A stretch of 64,000 nt of DNA from positions 1,253,501 through 1,317,500 of the forward strand of contig NZ_CP040396.1 in the NCBI RefSeq assembly GCF_005577435.1. Reading direction: 5' to 3'. The position numbers and the translations under genes are program-made. How positions within the stretch are numbered: the stretch's first letter is position 1; each line of letters begins with the position of its first letter. Source of the stretch: Paenibacillus algicola (GTDB taxonomy: Bacteria > Bacillota > Bacilli > Paenibacillales > Paenibacillaceae). Under the pieces are notes generated by a model. The model saw only the letters and a list, made by a program, of their open reading frames with translations, was not told the origin of the DNA and made no database searches. This document shows, piece by piece, positions 62,524-64,000 of this stretch.

Positions 62524-63449
62524 ACATGAAATCCAGAAGCCACAAACGTAAATCGAGGTTGAAAAGAGCTGCTGAGATGCTGCATCCTTCGAAAGGAAGA
62601 GAGGCAAGGAGCAGAAGAAGCTGTGCTCGCAGGCGGCCGCCTGGCAAGGCGCTCAAGCTTCCTATAGAGCAGCGAAAGCTGCAGGAGGACCGCAGGGTCT
62701 CTGCCGTGGTGGGCGTAGGAAACGGAATGATTTACGCACCGGAAGTGGTGGAGAGCCTCCTCTCCATGTCACTGCATGAGGTCATTATTGTGCTGGACGA
62801 AAGTCAATCCCAAGCCTTCGAACACGCCCGTTCCTGTAAAGGGGCTATTGTGATTAATCAGCCGGACATCTTGTCTGCGGGGGCAGCACATGTCTTGGGT
62901 GCGGAGGTCAGCACAGGAGAGATTGTCATGTTCATGCCCGGAGATCGGATCGTGACGGAAGAGGAGCTGGCCCTTTATATAGAGGCCTGCAGCCAAGGTA
63001 CGGATGTTGTGCTTCAGGATCTTTCCGGGCGGCTTCCGGCTTTCAAGCATCAAAGCCGGGAAATGCGTGTCCGAAGCTTTCTGAACCGGATCATGGGTCG
63101 GGAGGATCTGAATGCCAGCTCGCTTACTGAGCTGCCGCACGCGCTCAGCCGGCGGGCCATTCAGTGTATGGGAAGCTTCCGTCTCGCGACCCCGGCCAAG
63201 GCGCATGGATCGGCTTTGGCCGGGGGACTGAAGATCAGGGCTGTCAGCGCTGCCCCGCTGGCACCGGAGTCCACAAAAGAATCAGAGAAGGGCATGGACA
63301 TGGACATGTCTGAGTCCTCCCTTGCAGAGGAGATCCTCATCGGTGACTATCTGGAGGCGCTGGGCAGCATGATGGAAAGACTCGGTCCGTCGCTAACCCT
63401 AGCGCCGCCTTCCCGCAAAGTGCTCGCCGCCAGGAGGAACCGCCGATGA
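62520..63449 (+). CDS. Degenerate GT2-like paralog with basic N-terminus
   Basis: A 309-residue protein. Residues 1-60 are strongly basic (RSHKRKSRLKRAAE; RSRRSCARRRPPGK). The rest follows the preceding GT2: LTELPHALSRRAIQCM matches its MTAVPHALSRKAL, but the metal motif DGD reads PGD (FMPGDRIV) and the N-terminal VSVII block is altered. Catalysis is therefore doubtful; it may be a partner or a polymer-binding subunit. It overlaps both neighbours (ATGA). Confidence 0.75.
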   Translation: MNMKSRSHKRKSRLKRAAEMLHPSKGREARSRRSCARRRPPGKALKLPIEQRKLQEDRRVSAVVGVGNGMIYAPEVVESLLSMSLHEVIIVLDESQSQAFEHARSCKGAIVINQPDILSAGAAHVLGAEVSTGEIVMFMPGDRIVTEEELALYIEACSQGTDVVLQDLSGRLPAFKHQSREMRVRSFLNRIMGREDLNASSLTELPHALSRRAIQCMGSFRLATPAKAHGSALAGGLKIRAVSAAPLAPESTKESEKGMDMDMSESSLAEEILIGDYLEALGSMMERLGPSLTLAPPSRKVLAARRNRR

Positions 63450-64000
63450 GCAGTATAACCCGCTTGACGAGCATAATTATTCCTACCTTCAATGGCCTGG
63501 AGCTGCTGCGCTCTTGTGTAGAGCATATTCGGACATATACCGACACAGCCTATGAGATCATTGTGGTTGACAATGGCTCCCGGGACGGCACCTGTGAATA
63601 TTGCTTACAGGAGGGGCTCTTCCTGATCTCACTGCCGCAGAATCTGGGCTTCCCCGCCGCTTGCAATTATGGGCTGCGCGCTGCCCGGGGCGACTCGCTG
63701 CTGCTGCTCAATAACGACGTTCTTGTCTCCCCGCGCTGGCTGTCTCTGCTGACGCAGGCCTTATACAGCCGGCCCGAATATGGCATCGCCGGTCCGGTCA
63801 CTAATTATGCGAGCGGCATCCAGCAGGTGAAGGTAAGCTATAAGAACCGCGAGGGCTTTCTTGTAGAGGCAGAGCGCCACAACCGGAGTAATCCCGCGCG
63901 GTGGCGCGAAGTGCAGCGGATTGTCGGATTATGCTTTTTGTTCAAACGGGAGGTTGCACAGAGCATTGGCCTGCTCGATGAAGGCTTCTCACCAGGCCAT
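63446..64000 (+). CDS. Glycosyltransferase family 2 (partial, runs off window)
   Basis: The first 185 residues of a GT2: SIIIPTFNGLELLRSCVEHI, VVDNGSRDGTCEY, LGFPAACNYGLRAA and the metal site LLNNDVLVSP. No stop is met by the window end, so the 3' end is missing. AGGAGG precedes the ATG, which overlaps the previous stop (ATGA). GLDEGFSP-like text near the end (LLDEGFSPGH) fits the rhamnosyltransferase-like GT2 group. Confidence 0.85.
   Translation, partial: MSSITRLTSIIIPTFNGLELLRSCVEHIRTYTDTAYEIIVVDNGSRDGTCEYCLQEGLFLISLPQNLGFPAACNYGLRAARGDSLLLLNNDVLVSPRWLSLLTQALYSRPEYGIAGPVTNYASGIQQVKVSYKNREGFLVEAERHNRSNPARWREVQRIVGLCFLFKREVAQSIGLLDEGFSPGH

Overview
The window looks like chromosomal DNA of an endospore-forming, Gram-positive member of the Bacillales, most likely Paenibacillus or a close relative. 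Support comes from strong AGGAGG-type ribosome binding sites with frequent TTG and GTG starts, moderately high GC, an S-layer-homology protein, copper-amine-oxidase-type stalk domains, YheC/D spore-coat ATP-grasp and CotSA-like glycosyltransferase genes, a YflT-type stress protein, a preQ1-I riboswitch on queCDEF and futalosine-pathway menaquinone genes. The genus is an inference from gene content. No rRNA, tRNA, insertion sequence, prophage or CRISPR array was recognised.

Layout. 0-6.3 kb: a membrane diguanylate cyclase, a DUF4385 protein, a heterodimeric ABC exporter and a small thioredoxin-like protein. 6.3-13.4 kb: a glycan cluster (GT61, sugar-nucleotide epimerase, two GT2 enzymes on the minus strand, a frameshifted UDP-xylose-synthase-like gene, UDP-glucose dehydrogenase). 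13.4-18 kb: a large TPR protein and a methionine-type metNIQ transporter. 18-23 kb: an orphan sensor kinase, then an ECF sigma/RskA-type anti-sigma pair divergent from a secreted protein with a duplicated His-containing helical module. 23-29.7 kb: a CE7-type esterase, an MpsC-family gene and an ABC importer/isochorismatase-type hydrolase/MFS operon behind a structured terminator. 29.7-36.9 kb: ypsA, a lipoprotein, a mismatch DNA glycosylase, mqnB-mqnD, a TetR regulator, an SLH protein and an M15 peptidase.

36.9-44.8 kb: a noncoding array of 51-bp palindromic repeats, patB/malY, an AEC transporter, an SDR, a lipoprotein cyclophilin, two small hydrophilic proteins, and an amino-acid racemase co-transcribed with a divergent MurE paralog. 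45-48.6 kb: two tandem paralogous sensor kinases. 48.6-50 kb: a two-gene unit on the minus strand joining a class I isoprenoid-synthase-like enzyme to an NHLP-type (nitrile-hydratase-like leader) peptide. This is the most unusual system in the window. 50-57.6 kb: stress protein, NhaP-type antiporter, a Dps gene with a PerR-like box, the queC-D-E-F queuosine precursor operon with its preQ1-I riboswitch, an AIM24 protein and small genes. 57.8-64 kb: a protein resembling a post-vWA domain, a short HTH regulator, and a probable spore-surface cluster (YheC/D ATP-grasp divergent from a GT4 and three GT2-like genes), the last running off the right edge.

Working together: several units look like envelope or spore-surface biosynthesis (the GT clusters, MurE-like/racemase, SLH, M15). 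Others are nutrient uptake (metNIQ, the NitT/TauT-type importer), stress defence (Dps, YflT, thioredoxin-like) and signalling (GGDEF, three sensor kinases, ECF sigma).
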